From Labrys monachus (GTDB lineage: Bacteria > Pseudomonadota > Alphaproteobacteria > Rhizobiales > Labraceae), in assembly GCF_030814655.1 (NCBI RefSeq), contig NZ_JAUSVK010000001.1, positions 999,043-1,063,042 on the forward strand: a stretch of 64,000 bases of DNA. The letters are read 5' to 3'. Made by a program: the position numbers and the translations under genes. This document shows positions 47,833 to 57,053 of the stretch, in pieces (the stretch's first letter is position 1; every line of letters begins with the position of its first letter). The notes under the pieces are model-generated. The model had not been told where the DNA came from and searched no databases. It worked only from the letters and a program-made list of their open reading frames with translations.

Positions 47833-48564
47833 TCATCCGTTCTTCTGGGGTGAGTAGCGGCTGCCGAGCGAATAGCGGCTGCCGGCATAGGTCAGCCTGC
47901 TGAGCGTGGCAACCGTCGTGCCTGTCCAGGTGCGCCGGTGCAGCAGCAGGCAGCAGCTGCCGACCTCGACGGCGAGGCGCGCCGCGGTCGCGGCGTCGGC
48001 GGGAACGGCGGAGATGATGTGCTCGACCTCGGTCGCCGGGGTCTTCTGCATCAGGTAGTCATAGGTCGCCATCCGCGCGAAGTCCTGCTTGTCGTAGTCG
48101 GGGACGAGGGCGGGGTTGACGAAACGCTCCTCGAGCTGGACAGGCACGTCGTTCTCGAAATGGACGACGATGGAATGGTAGATCGACGTGCGCCCGGCGA
48201 ATTCGAAGGAAAGCATGATCTCCTTCGTCGGCCTGATCGCCTCGAGCGCGAGTACCTCGGACCGATGGCGATTGCCGCGCGCGGCGATCTCCGCCGCGAT
48301 GTTGTTGATCTCGATAAGGGCCGATTGCGGCTTCGGCGGTGCGATGAACGTGCCCACGCCCTGGATGCGGATCAGGAGGCCGGCAGAGGTCAATTCCCTC
48401 AGGGCGCGATGGACGGTCATGCGCGACACGCCCAGCGAGGCGACCAGCTCGTTCTCCGATGGCAGCTTGCGGTCCTTGTTCCAGCGGCCCGCGCCGATAT
48501 TGGTGAGGATATAGTCCTTCACCTTCTCGTAGAGAGGGCTGGCCGTTTCGGGCAGCATCGCCAT
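47833..48564 (-). CDS. GntR/HutC-type transcriptional regulator
   Basis: The 243-aa product has an N-terminal winged HTH (PLYEKVKDYILTNIGAGRWNKDRKLPSENELVASLGVSRMTVHRALREL, about residues 10-58) and a C-terminal UTRA ligand domain (about residues 92-232). HutC-type regulators are usually repressors released by the pathway substrate or an intermediate. It is embedded among the dehydrogenase genes. The gene ends with a short repeated segment (SRYSLGSRYS). Confidence 0.93.
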   Translation of the reverse strand: MAMLPETASPLYEKVKDYILTNIGAGRWNKDRKLPSENELVASLGVSRMTVHRALRELTSAGLLIRIQGVGTFIAPPKPQSALIEINNIAAEIAARGNRHRSEVLALEAIRPTKEIMLSFEFAGRTSIYHSIVVHFENDVPVQLEERFVNPALVPDYDKQDFARMATYDYLMQKTPATEVEHIISAVPADAATAARLAVEVGSCCLLLHRRTWTGTTVATLSRLTYAGSRYSLGSRYSPQKNG

Positions 48565-48583
48565 CGTCGGGTCCTTTCCAGCG

Positions 48584-49606
48584 TCACGCGCCGACGGCGC
48601 GCGGCATGCGGATGATGGTCTTCAGGCCGGTCGCCTCTCCGGCCAGGAGCCTGTCATAGGCGGCGGGCACCTCGTCGAGGCCGATCTCGCGATCGACCAG
48701 TTCGGACAGCGAAGCGCTCAGCTCGCCGAGCCCCGCCACGGCCTCGGCAAGCTCGTCCTCGAAGGCGTGGCATCCCAGGACGGCGATTTCCCGCTCGACC
48801 AGGCGATTGGGATCGAGGTCGAGCCGGCCATGGAAAATGCCGACCAGGGCGATCGCGCCGCCGGGCTCGACGATATCGAGCATTTCGCCGAGAACGGCGA
48901 CGCTTCCCGTCGCCTCGACGGCGGCGAATACCGGCGCTCCGCCGGTCGCCGCGGCGAGGGCATCGCGTTCGAGCTCGACCGGCCTCGCACCGGTGACGCG
49001 GGCGACCAGGGCCCGTCGGGCCTGGTTGCGGTCGGCCACCAGCACGGTCCCGTCGAAGCTCCGGGAGAGCAGCAGGGCGACGAGCCCGCCGATCGGCCCG
49101 CAGCCGGCGACGAGCACGAAGCCCCCGGTCTTCGGCAGGCGCCGCACCGCATGCAACGCCACGGCCAGCGGCTCGGCCATCGCCGCGATACGGGCATCGA
49201 CCGAGGGATCGACGGCATGCAGCAGCCGCGCCGGCAGCACGCACGCTTCCGCGAAACCGCCGTCGCAGACCTCGCCGACGAAACCGAGCGAGAGGCAGAG
49301 ATGGCGCCGCCCGGCGCGGCAGCGCTCGCATTCCCCGCACCAGAACCGCGAGTCGGCCACGACCCGGTCGCCGACCGAGAACCCATCGACGCCTGCGCCG
49401 AGCGCCGTCACCAGGCCCGCCAGTTCGTGGCCCGCCGTCGACGGCGAGCGGCTGATCCATTGGCCGGTACGGAAATTGTGGAGATCGGAACCGCAGATGC
49501 CGGCGGCCTCGACCGCGATCGTCACCCAGCCCGGCTCCGGCGCGCCCGGTGCGGCAATCTCCTCCACCCTGAGGTCGCCGGGTCCGTGGAGACGTACGGC
49601 CTTCAT
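48584..49606 (-). CDS. Zinc-dependent alcohol dehydrogenase (MDR superfamily)
   Basis: The 340-aa product has the catalytic-zinc GHELAGLV segment near residue 58, the structural-zinc cysteines in CGECERCRAGRRHLC near residues 88-102 and the NAD-binding VAGCGPIGGLVALLL near residue 165. It resembles polyol, threonine and sorbitol dehydrogenases. It sits 19 bp before the regulator gene and 12 bp after the HisD-like gene, so all are cotranscribed. The alcohol substrate is unknown. Confidence 0.93.
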   Translation of the reverse strand: MKAVRLHGPGDLRVEEIAAPGAPEPGWVTIAVEAAGICGSDLHNFRTGQWISRSPSTAGHELAGLVTALGAGVDGFSVGDRVVADSRFWCGECERCRAGRRHLCLSLGFVGEVCDGGFAEACVLPARLLHAVDPSVDARIAAMAEPLAVALHAVRRLPKTGGFVLVAGCGPIGGLVALLLSRSFDGTVLVADRNQARRALVARVTGARPVELERDALAAATGGAPVFAAVEATGSVAVLGEMLDIVEPGGAIALVGIFHGRLDLDPNRLVEREIAVLGCHAFEDELAEAVAGLGELSASLSELVDREIGLDEVPAAYDRLLAGEATGLKTIIRMPRAVGA

Positions 49607-49618
49607 GTTGCTGCTCCC

Positions 49619-50941
49619 TCAGGCGCCGAGATAGCGGTCCCGGATTTCCGAAATGGCGTTCTCATGCGAACTGAAGCCCTCGTAGCGTGCCAGCGTCCGG
49701 GCATGGCCCGCGAGTTCCGGATAGGCTGCCGAGGTGACGTAGCCGACCGACGACCGCTTGAGGAAATCGGTTACCGAGAGCGGCCCGTAAGTGCGGGCCC
49801 AGCGGCTGGTCGGCAGCACGGCATTGGGGCCGAGGACGAAATTGGCGAGCGTCACCGGCGTATGCGGTCCCATCAGGATCTCGGCGGCCTCGGTGATGTG
49901 GCCGAGATGGGCGAAGGGTTCCTTCGACAGGATTTCGAGATGTTCGGGCGCGTAATCATTGATGAAGCGGTAGCTCTCCTCCACCGATGCGGTGAGGACG
50001 ATGCCGCCGCGCTTTCCGGTCAACACCGCGCGGGAGAATTCGACGCGCTGCTCGGTCATGCGCGACCAGTGCTCGGGGATGGCGGCGCGCGCGGCTTCGG
50101 CGACCTTGCGGCTGTGCGTGACGATATAGGCGGAGGAATCCGGCCCATGCTCCGCTTCGATCAGCACGTCGAGCGCTGCCAGGGCGCCGTCGACGCTGTC
50201 GTCGGCGAAGATGATCGCCTCCGACGGGCCGGCCGGCAGGCCGGTGTCGATGACCGACGAGAGCAGGCTCTTGGCGGCGACCACCCACGGGCTGCCGGGC
50301 CCGACGATCTTGACCGCGGGCCTCACCGTCCGCGTGCCATAGGCGATCGCCGCCACCGCCTGGGCGCCGCCGCATTTATAGACCGTCTCGACGCCGGCGA
50401 GGCGTGCGGCGACCAGGGTCGCCGCATCCACCGAGCCGTCCGGCGTCGGCGGCGTCACGATGGCGATCTGCGGCACGCCGGCGATCACGGCCGGCACCGA
50501 AGTCATCATCGTCACCGAGGGGAACGCGCCCTTGCCGCGGGGAATGTAGAGCGCCACCGAGGAGATCGGCGTGTAGCGGTCGCCCGCATAGGCGCCGGGC
50601 CGTATCTCCTTGAGCCACATAGGCTCGGGCTTCTGCTCCTCGTGGAAGGAGCGAATATTGGTGATGCCGAACTTGATCGCCTCGACGACATCCTTCTCGA
50701 CGGAGGCGAACGCCGCGTCGAACTCGGCCGGCGTGACCTGGAGGCTGTCTTCCGACACGGCGGCCTTGTCGAGTTCCCGCGCGAAGCGGGCGAGGGCGGC
50801 GTCGCCCTCCGTGCGGACGGCCTCGATGATCGGACGGACCTTCTCGACGAAGACCGACAGATCCGCCTCGGCACGCTTCAGGAGAGCGGCCCGCTGATCC
50901 GGGCCGAGAGCCGACAAGTCGTGGAAGCTGATGTCAGACAT
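49619..50941 (-). CDS. HisD-family dehydrogenase with altered metal ligands
   Basis: The 440-aa product belongs to the histidinol dehydrogenase family (YKCGGAQAVAAIAYGT near residue 188, AGPSEAIIFADDS near residue 237, APEHLEIL near residue 331). Compared by eye with biosynthetic HisD, the zinc-ligand Gln reads Glu262 (IEAEHG), the GDYxxGxNHxLPT motif reads ANFVLGPNAVLPT (Asp to Asn367, His to Ala374), while His265 and His426 are kept. That and the catabolic neighbours argue against histidine synthesis. Related family members oxidise other alcohols, for example dihydroxypropanesulfonate. I chose the ATG at 50941, preceded by GGAA. Confidence 0.88.
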   Translation of the reverse strand: MSDISFHDLSALGPDQRAALLKRAEADLSVFVEKVRPIIEAVRTEGDAALARFARELDKAAVSEDSLQVTPAEFDAAFASVEKDVVEAIKFGITNIRSFHEEQKPEPMWLKEIRPGAYAGDRYTPISSVALYIPRGKGAFPSVTMMTSVPAVIAGVPQIAIVTPPTPDGSVDAATLVAARLAGVETVYKCGGAQAVAAIAYGTRTVRPAVKIVGPGSPWVVAAKSLLSSVIDTGLPAGPSEAIIFADDSVDGALAALDVLIEAEHGPDSSAYIVTHSRKVAEAARAAIPEHWSRMTEQRVEFSRAVLTGKRGGIVLTASVEESYRFINDYAPEHLEILSKEPFAHLGHITEAAEILMGPHTPVTLANFVLGPNAVLPTSRWARTYGPLSVTDFLKRSSVGYVTSAAYPELAGHARTLARYEGFSSHENAISEIRDRYLGA

Positions 50942-51095
50942 GGAAATTCCTTCCCTTGGCACACGGCCATTTGCAAGACGGCGGGGGAGCGGCGGCTCGA
51001 TGGAGGCCGATGGAACGGCGCGGGCTCCCACGCGATCCATCGTCGGTGGCGATCGTCATGCCGTCTCCGGTCGGGCAGCCTGAAAGCAATAAAGT

Positions 51096-51112
51096 ATATA
51101 CAAGCGTGTACA
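51096..51112 (-). promoter_or_regulatory. Operator candidate B upstream of the HisD-like operon
   Basis: On the minus strand the sequence is TGTACAC-GCT-TGTATAT, the same TGTnnAn-N3-TGTATA pattern as at 46594 and 51975. It lies 155 bp before the HisD-like gene start and after the SDR stop. It probably governs the four-gene unit HisD-like, ADH, regulator, LldD-like. Confidence 0.55.
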
Positions 51113-51143
51113 AGAGGGTGCCAAGCGCTTTCTGACGGGCCTC

Positions 51144-51917
51144 TCAGATCGAGGCGAGATAGCCGCCGTCGACCGGGATGGCCTGGCCGGTGATGTAGGC
51201 GGCGGCGTCCGAGGCGAGGAACACCGCCACGCCGTGCAGGTCCGCGAGGTCGCCGAAGCGGCGCTGCGGTATCCTGGCGAGCATCGCCTGCTGCCAGGCG
51301 TCGCTGTCGTAGAAGATCTCGGTCATCGCCGTCCGGAAATAGCCGGGCACGATGGCGTTGACGCGGATGCCGAGGCTGGCCCATTCGGCCGCCAGGGCGC
51401 GCGTCATGCCGAGGAGGCCCGACTTCGAGGAGCCGTAGGGAACCGCGGTGGGAATGCCGACCTCGGATGTCAGAGAGCACAGGTTGATGATGACGCCCGG
51501 CTTCCCGTCGGCGCTCATCCGTCGGGCGGCGGCCTGCGCGCAGAAGAAGGAACCCTTGAGATTGGTGTCGAGGATCCTGTCCCACAGGGCCTCGTCGACG
51601 TCGAGGGACGGCCGTACCTCTTCCATGCCCGCATTGTTGACGAGGATGTCGAGGCCGCCGAGGAGGTCCGCCGCTTCCCCCGTCGCTGCCCGGCAGCGGG
51701 CGACGTCGGTGACGTCGAGCGTCACCGGATGAACGATGCCTCCCGCCGCGCGGATGGAGGCGGCAGTGTCCTCCAGCGATGCCGGCGAGCGGGCGGTGAC
51801 GGCGACATCGGCGCCGGCGGCGCTCAACGCCTCGGCGATGCTGCGGCCGATGCCGCGGCTAGCACCGGTGACCAGCGCCTTCCGGCCGGCGAGATCGAAA
51901 AGGGAAGCGTTGCGCAT
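51144..51917 (-). CDS. Short-chain dehydrogenase/reductase
   Basis: The 257-aa product is a classical SDR with the NAD(P) motif TGASRGIG (about residue 18), NNAG near residue 93, catalytic Ser in NLCSLTSEVG, and Tyr-x3-Lys in YGSSKSG (about residue 161). The C-terminal GQAIPVDGGYLASI is typical. I chose the ATG at 51917. It has its own TGTATAG-type site 58 bp upstream and probably works in the same pathway as the other dehydrogenases. Confidence 0.94.
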   Translation of the reverse strand: MRNASLFDLAGRKALVTGASRGIGRSIAEALSAAGADVAVTARSPASLEDTAASIRAAGGIVHPVTLDVTDVARCRAATGEAADLLGGLDILVNNAGMEEVRPSLDVDEALWDRILDTNLKGSFFCAQAAARRMSADGKPGVIINLCSLTSEVGIPTAVPYGSSKSGLLGMTRALAAEWASLGIRVNAIVPGYFRTAMTEIFYDSDAWQQAMLARIPQRRFGDLADLHGVAVFLASDAAAYITGQAIPVDGGYLASI

Positions 51918-51974
51918 GGGACCTCCGAACGGGGCGTGCACCGGCATGCCGGGACGACTCACGCCATCGGTTCC

Positions 51975-51991
51975 CTATACATCCATAGACA
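51975..51991 (-). promoter_or_regulatory. Operator candidate C upstream of the SDR gene
   Basis: On the minus strand the sequence is TGTCTAT-GGA-TGTATAG, matching the direct-repeat pattern at sites A and B. It lies 58 bp upstream of the SDR start, at a distance suited to repression near the promoter. Confidence 0.55.
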
Positions 51992-52027
51992 GACCGCGGC
52001 GGCAAGGCGTGGCCGGCTCCGCAAGGC

Positions 52028-52041
52028 TTGACACAGATCAA
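52028..52041 (+). promoter_or_regulatory. FNR/FixK-type box 1
   Basis: TTGACACAGATCAA matches the FNR/FixK consensus TTGAY-N4-RTCAA. It lies 61 bp before the ATG at 52103, a usual activating distance. Confidence 0.7.
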
Positions 52042-52102
52042 CGCCGCGCAGGCGCTGCCGGCGTTGATGGTCTCCAGGCGCAGAACTGCGAGAGGTCACA
52101 TC

Positions 52103-52753
52103 ATGGTCGGAATTACATTGACGCCCGAACAGATCCGTTCGTCTCCTCCGGAGGTTCGCCAGTGGCTCGAGCGGGAGATCGCATTGTCTCTCGGCCTGCC
52201 CTCCGCCGCCGAAGCCGTGCCGCAGGCCGCAAGGCACCTCGTCGCCTGCACGGTCGACGAGGCCGGGGCCATCTACATGGCGATACGCGGGATGCTGCCG
52301 GTGGCGAACGTCTTCTTCGAACTCGGGCGGAAGGGCGCGAATATCGGGCAGAACGGCGTGGAGGCCCATCAGGCGGCGGAAATGCTGCGCTATGCCCGCC
52401 TGCAGGGGCCCGATCAACTGGCCGCATGCCTGCAGGTGATCGACAACGTCGTCCGGCAGCTCCGCAACGATCCGGCCGCTGTCCTGTGCGCGATCGATCC
52501 GCGCGGCTATTGCATCGTCGCGTCGCAGACGCAGCAGAGCATCGCCAATGTCTGGATGCAGCTTCTCGCCGGCCGCAGCGCAGACCGTCCGCCGGCAATG
52601 GACGCACCCGGCCTGTTCGGCGACGGCGGCAATCGGCCCGCCACCGCGAATCAGGAGCCGGCGATGCGCCCCGACGGACCCTTTCCGGACGCCGGGCAGG
52701 GCATCGCCGCGAACCCCGGCCAGGCCGATCCCGCCTTCGCCGGCAACCCCTGA
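52103..52753 (+). CDS. Hypothetical protein downstream of an FNR/FixK-type box
   Basis: The 216-aa product is soluble and mostly helical, with GITLTPEQIRSSPPEVRQWLEREI at the start and IAN VWMQLL-type helices before a proline/alanine/glycine-rich tail (last 50 residues). The ATG at 52103 follows GAGAGGT. I know no function. The FNR/FixK-type box upstream suggests expression at low oxygen, together with the neighbouring genes to its right. Confidence 0.7.
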   Translation: MVGITLTPEQIRSSPPEVRQWLEREIALSLGLPSAAEAVPQAARHLVACTVDEAGAIYMAIRGMLPVANVFFELGRKGANIGQNGVEAHQAAEMLRYARLQGPDQLAACLQVIDNVVRQLRNDPAAVLCAIDPRGYCIVASQTQQSIANVWMQLLAGRSADRPPAMDAPGLFGDGGNRPATANQEPAMRPDGPFPDAGQGIAANPGQADPAFAGNP

Positions 52754-52782
52754 GCAGGGCTGCGGGCTTCGGCATCGATCCG

Positions 52783-54828
52783 TCAGGCCTCCGGCACGTT
52801 TTCCATCAGCTCCTCGAGCCAGACCTTGGCCTCTGCGTCCGAGGGGGCCCGCCAGTCGCCGCGCGGCGACAGCGATCCGCCGGAGGACATTTTGGGTCCG
52901 TTCGGCAGTGTCGAGCGCTTGAACTGGTTGGCGAAGAAGCGCCGGAGGAATATGGCGAGCCAGTGCCGGATCTCACCGAGCGAATAGCTGCGGCGGTCTC
53001 CGGCCGGCAGGTCGTGCGGCCACGCGCCGCGTTCCGCTTCGGCCCAGGCATGATGGGCGAGGAAGGCGATCTTCGAGGGACGGTAGCCGTAGCGCGTGAG
53101 ATAGAAGAGATTGAAGTCCTGAAGGGCATAGGGCCCGACGATCTGCTGCGTCGACTGGATCGCCGCGCCCTCCGTCGCCGGCACCAGTTCCGGCGAGATT
53201 TCGGTGGCCAGGATAGCGTAGAGCACGCGCGCCGTGTCCTCGGTCACGTCGCCGGAGCCCGCCACGAAGCGGATGAGATGCTGGATCAGCGTCTTCGACA
53301 CCGAGGCGTTGACGTTGTAATGCGACATGTGATCGCCGACGCCATAGGTGCACCAGCCCAGGCCCAGCTCCGACAGATCGCCGGTGCCGACGACGAGGCC
53401 ACCCTTCTGGTTGGCGAGGCGGAACAGGTAATCCGTGCGCAGGCCGGCCTGCACGTTCTCGAACGTCACGTCATAGACCGCTTCGCCGCGGGCGAAGGGA
53501 TGGCCGAGATCGGCCAGCATCTGCTTGGCCGCCGGCCGGATGTCGATCTCCTCGCCGGTGACGCCGAGCGCGTGGATCAGCGCCCAGGCATTGGCCTTCG
53601 TCTCGGCGGAGGTGGCGAAGCCCGGGAGGGTATAGGCGAGGACATTGCGGCGGTCGCGGCCGAGCAGGTCCATGGCGCGGGCGGCGACGATCAGGGCCTG
53701 CGTCGAATCGAGCCCGCCCGACACGCCGATGACGGTACGCTCCAGGCCGGTCGCGGCGAGGCGCTTGGACAGGCCCTGGACCTGGATGTTGTAGGCCTCG
53801 TAGCAATCCTCGCGCAGGCGCAGCGGATCGGAGGGCACGAAGGGAAAGCGTTCGATGGCGCGGCGCAGCGGCACGGCTTCCGGCGGCGCATCCAGCTGGA
53901 ACGGCACGACCCGGAAGGGAACGGCGCCGGCCAGTTCCTCGCGGGTGCAGTCGCCGAAGGTGTTGACGCGCATCCGCTCCTGGCGAAGGCGGCCGAGATC
54001 GATGTCGGCGGTGGCGACCACGGCGCCGACCGGAAAGCGCGTGGTCTCGGCGAGCCTGTCGCCATATTCGAAGATCGCGGCATGGCCGTCCCAGGCGAGG
54101 TCCGTCGTGGACTCGCCCGGGCCGGCCGCCGAATAGGCATAGGCCGCGATCGCCCGCGCGGAATGGCTGGCGCAGAGCAGGCGCCGCGTCTCGGCCTTGC
54201 CGATGGTGATGTTGCTGGCCGAAAGGTTGAGGAGCACTTCCGCGCCGGCCATGGCGGCACGGGTCGACGGGGGCAGGGGCACCCAGATGTCCTCGCAGAT
54301 CTCCACATGGAAGGTGAAGGGCGCCGAGCCGGTCGAGCGGAAGAGGAGATCGACGCCGAACGGCACTTCGCGCCCGGCGACCGCCACCTGCCGGCCCACG
54401 ACGCCGGCACCCGAGGTGAAATGCCGGCGCTCATAGAATTCGCGATAATTCGGCAGGTAGGTTTTGGGGACGACCCCGAGAATCGCGCCCCTGTGGATGA
54501 CGACCGCGGTGTTGAAGAGGCGCCCGCCGCTGCGCAGCGGGGCGCCGACGACGATGACCGGAAAGAGCTGGTGCGAGGCTTCCGCGATCTGGCCGATCGC
54601 CCGCTCGACGGCGTCGAGCAGCGCATCCTGCAAGAGGAGGTCGTCGATCGCATAGGACGACAGGCCGAGTTCGGGGAACAGCATGACCGCCGTCCGCTCG
54701 CTGTCTCCCAGAGCGGCGAGATGCAGGGTCTCCTCGGCGGCGAAGGCAGGGTCGCCGACGCGAGCGCGCGGCACGCAGGCGGCGATGCGAACGAATTCGT
54801 GGCTATACAGCGAAGAAAATCCCGTCAT
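52783..54828 (-). CDS. nadE: Glutamine-dependent NAD+ synthetase
   Basis: The 681-aa product makes NAD from deamido-NAD with glutamine as the nitrogen source. The N-terminal nitrilase-type glutaminase domain (about residues 10-290) shows the catalytic Glu in [12 protein letters not shown], Lys in [11 protein letters not shown] and Cys in VEICEDIW. The C-terminal synthetase domain (about residues 335-640) has the P-loop [10 protein letters not shown]. Length matches the two-domain bacterial form. It is followed upstream by the NAD(P)HX repair gene, 86 bp away on the same strand. Confidence 0.95.
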   Translation of the reverse strand: MTGFSSLYSHEFVRIAACVPRARVGDPAFAAEETLHLAALGDSERTAVMLFPELGLSSYAIDDLLLQDALLDAVERAIGQIAEASHQLFPVIVVGAPLRSGGRLFNTAVVIHRGAILGVVPKTYLPNYREFYERRHFTSGAGVVGRQVAVAGREVPFGVDLLFRSTGSAPFTFHVEICEDIWVPLPPSTRAAMAGAEVLLNLSASNITIGKAETRRLLCASHSARAIAAYAYSAAGPGESTTDLAWDGHAAIFEYGDRLAETTRFPVGAVVATADIDLGRLRQERMRVNTFGDCTREELAGAVPFRVVPFQLDAPPEAVPLRRAIERFPFVPSDPLRLREDCYEAYNIQVQGLSKRLAATGLERTVIGVSGGLDSTQALIVAARAMDLLGRDRRNVLAYTLPGFATSAETKANAWALIHALGVTGEEIDIRPAAKQMLADLGHPFARGEAVYDVTFENVQAGLRTDYLFRLANQKGGLVVGTGDLSELGLGWCTYGVGDHMSHYNVNASVSKTLIQHLIRFVAGSGDVTEDTARVLYAILATEISPELVPATEGAAIQSTQQIVGPYALQDFNLFYLTRYGYRPSKIAFLAHHAWAEAERGAWPHDLPAGDRRSYSLGEIRHWLAIFLRRFFANQFKRSTLPNGPKMSSGGSLSPRGDWRAPSDAEAKVWLEELMENVPEA

Positions 54829-54914
54829 TCCAGCTCCGGCGGCTCAAGGCGCGACTGCGGCGAACCTACCAGTTCGGCAAAGGGCATGGGAATGCAAAAG
54901 CGACATGGCTGGCG

Positions 54915-56405
54915 CTATGCCGGCAGGCGCCGGAGCCGCCGCAGCACCGGGGGCAGGAGGTCCGGCAGGTCCTCCGCGATCAGGCCCGGGCCGGCGGCTG
55001 CCGCCGCCTCGCCGTGCAGCCAGACCGCCGCCGCCGCCGCGTGGAAGGCATCGAGGCCCTGCGCGAGGAGGCCCACGGTGAAGCCGGTGAGGACGTCGCC
55101 GCTTCCTCCGGTCGCAAGCTCGGGCGGCGCGTTCGCATTGATCGCCGCGCGTCCGTCGGGGGCCGCGATGACGGTGTCGGGGCCCTTGAGCACGACCACG
55201 GCATTGCTCACTTCCGCGGCCCTGCGCGCCCGGTGGAGCTTGTCCCCGTGCAAGCCGAAGAGGCGCGCGAACTCGCCGTCATGGGGCGTGAGGACGCAAG
55301 GCCCGGCCACCGCCTCGAAGAGGGCGTCCGGCGTTTGCGCGAAGGCGGTGAGGGCATCGGCATCCAGCACCACCGGACGTCCGGTGGCGAGCGCCGCCGC
55401 GGCGCAATGCCGTGTCGCCTGCGTCACGCCGGCGCCGGGACCGATGGCGATGGCGTTCTTGCGGGTGTCCGACAGCAGCGCCTCGAATTCCGCCACGCCA
55501 TCGAAGCGGCGCACGATGACGCTGGTGAGCGCCGCCGCGTAGATCGGCCACACCGGCTCGGGAGCGGCGAGGGTCACCAGGCCCGCGCCGGCGCGCAGGG
55601 CGCCGCGGGCCACGAGCCGGGCCGCGCCGGTCATGTCCTCGCCGCCGAGGACGAGGGCGTGCCCGCGCTGGTATTTATGCCCTTCGAGCGCCGGCCAGGG
55701 ATAGCCGCCGATCCACAGCGCCGGCCCGTTCTCGAAAGTCTTCGGCGCGATGCCCCGCAGCACAGCCGCGGAAATGCCGATATCCGCCAGGATCACCATG
55801 CCGCACAGCGCCCGGCCGGGGAACAGGAGATGCCCGGGCTTCTTGCGGAAGAAGGTCACGGTCACCTCGGCGGGCGCCGCGGCGCCGCGGACCTCGCCGG
55901 TGCCGCCGTCCAGGCCGCTCGGCACGTCGATGGCGCACACCGGTATCTTCCGCGCCTTCAGCGCCTCGATCATCCCGGCGGCCGCGCCCTCGACGGGCCG
56001 CACCAGCCCTGCGCCGAAGATGCCGTCGACGACCACGCCCGCCCCGTCGAGGAATTCGGGCACGAACGGCTCGATATCGCCCTGCCAGAGCGCCGCATGA
56101 TGCGCGGCGTCGCCCGAGAGGGCCGCGCGGGTGCCGAGCAGCGCCAGACGCACCGGCCAGCCCGCCGCCGCCAGATGGCGGGCGGCGACGAAGCCGTCGC
56201 CGCCATTGTTGCCGGGGCCGCACAGGACGGCGACCGGCCGTTTCGGCCAGCGGGACCAGACGGCTTCCGCCACCGCCCGGCCGGCGGCTTCCATCAGCAC
56301 CGGGCCGGCGATGCCGCTCGCCATGGTCTGCCGGTCCGCCTCTCCCATTTCGGCCGGCGTGAGGAGGGCGACATCATGGGGGCCAGGCTCGTGTGGGGTG
56401 TCCAT
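54915..56405 (-). CDS. nnr: Bifunctional NAD(P)HX epimerase/dehydratase
   Basis: The 496-aa product fuses an N-terminal YjeF_N epimerase domain (about residues 15-215, with CGPGNNGGDGFVAARHL) and a C-terminal ADP/ATP-dependent dehydratase domain (about residues 225-490, with GPGAG, LTPHDGEFARLF and the ATGGSGDVLTG motif). It repairs hydrated NADH and NADPH. GAGG lies 6 bases before the ATG at 56405; open frame continues upstream but has no family similarity. It probably forms an operon with nadE and shares the FNR/FixK-type box at 56470. Confidence 0.94.
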   Translation of the reverse strand: MDTPHEPGPHDVALLTPAEMGEADRQTMASGIAGPVLMEAAGRAVAEAVWSRWPKRPVAVLCGPGNNGGDGFVAARHLAAAGWPVRLALLGTRAALSGDAAHHAALWQGDIEPFVPEFLDGAGVVVDGIFGAGLVRPVEGAAAGMIEALKARKIPVCAIDVPSGLDGGTGEVRGAAAPAEVTVTFFRKKPGHLLFPGRALCGMVILADIGISAAVLRGIAPKTFENGPALWIGGYPWPALEGHKYQRGHALVLGGEDMTGAARLVARGALRAGAGLVTLAAPEPVWPIYAAALTSVIVRRFDGVAEFEALLSDTRKNAIAIGPGAGVTQATRHCAAAALATGRPVVLDADALTAFAQTPDALFEAVAGPCVLTPHDGEFARLFGLHGDKLHRARRAAEVSNAVVVLKGPDTVIAAPDGRAAINANAPPELATGGSGDVLTGFTVGLLAQGLDAFHAAAAAVWLHGEAAAAAGPGLIAEDLPDLLPPVLRRLRRLPA

Positions 56406-56469
56406 GTCTGCCTCGCTGGATTGGCGCATCGCGCGTGACCTTGGATGGCCCGGCCCGGCTTCGGCGCCG

Positions 56470-56483
56470 TTGACCTGCGTCAA
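56470..56483. promoter_or_regulatory. FNR/FixK-type box 2
   Basis: TTGACCTGCGTCAA lies between the leftward nnr-nadE unit (65 bp from nnr ATG) and the rightward host-attachment gene (79 bp from its ATG). It may serve either or both. Confidence 0.65.
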
Positions 56484-56562
56484 GGCTAGCGAGGGTCGCG
56501 GCTGCTATCCAGTCGAAACACAGCCGGCCGGCGATATCCGCCGTGGCGGGGAGGATCGGACG

Positions 56563-57015
56563 ATGACAGGCATCAGGATAGCGTGGCAATGGTGGGTGCT
56601 GGTCTGCGACGGCTCGAAGGCCCTGCTCCTGCGCAACGAAGGCGACGCCGACCTGCTCAATCTCAAGATCGTCGAGGTGTTCCACGAGCATCATCCGCCG
56701 TCGCGGGATATCGGCAGCGATCGGCCGGGACGCGTGTTCCAGTCGGATGCCCCGGCGCGCAGCGCGACGGAGGAGACGGACTGGCATGCGAGGGCCGAGG
56801 CCGAGTTCATCGCCAGGGTGGCCGCCGAACTCGACCGGGTACGGCACGCGCAGTCGATGAAGCATCTCGTGCTGGTCGCCCCGCCGAAGGCGCTGGGCGT
56901 GCTGCGCCGCCAGCTCACCGCGCCGGTCGCCGCCATCGTGGAAGCGGAAATCGACAAGGATTTGGCGCAGCTGCCGCTCGACGCGATCGAAAAGCACCTC
57001 GCCGCCGAGGCCTGA
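56563..57015 (+). CDS. Host-attachment family protein
   Basis: The 150-aa product matches the family named for attachment to host cells (Host_attach): it begins WVLVCDGSKALLLRNEGD and has DWHARAEAEFIARVAAELDR followed by LVLVAPPKALGVLRRQL. The family fold resembles archaeal release-factor-like and stress proteins; biochemical function is not clear. GGGGAGG precedes the ATG. The FNR/FixK-type box 2 lies upstream. Confidence 0.88.
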   Translation: MTGIRIAWQWWVLVCDGSKALLLRNEGDADLLNLKIVEVFHEHHPPSRDIGSDRPGRVFQSDAPARSATEETDWHARAEAEFIARVAAELDRVRHAQSMKHLVLVAPPKALGVLRRQLTAPVAAIVEAEIDKDLAQLPLDAIEKHLAAEA

Positions 57016-57053
57016 GCGATATCCTGCCGGAGCCGCCGCGCCGCCGGGCCGTT

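Noticed and set aside
51736-55542. A 1268-residue open frame on the plus strand
   Set aside because: It lies opposite nadE and nnr, which have full family motifs. Long antisense frames are common in GC-rich genes; composition is rich in Arg, Ala, Gly and His.
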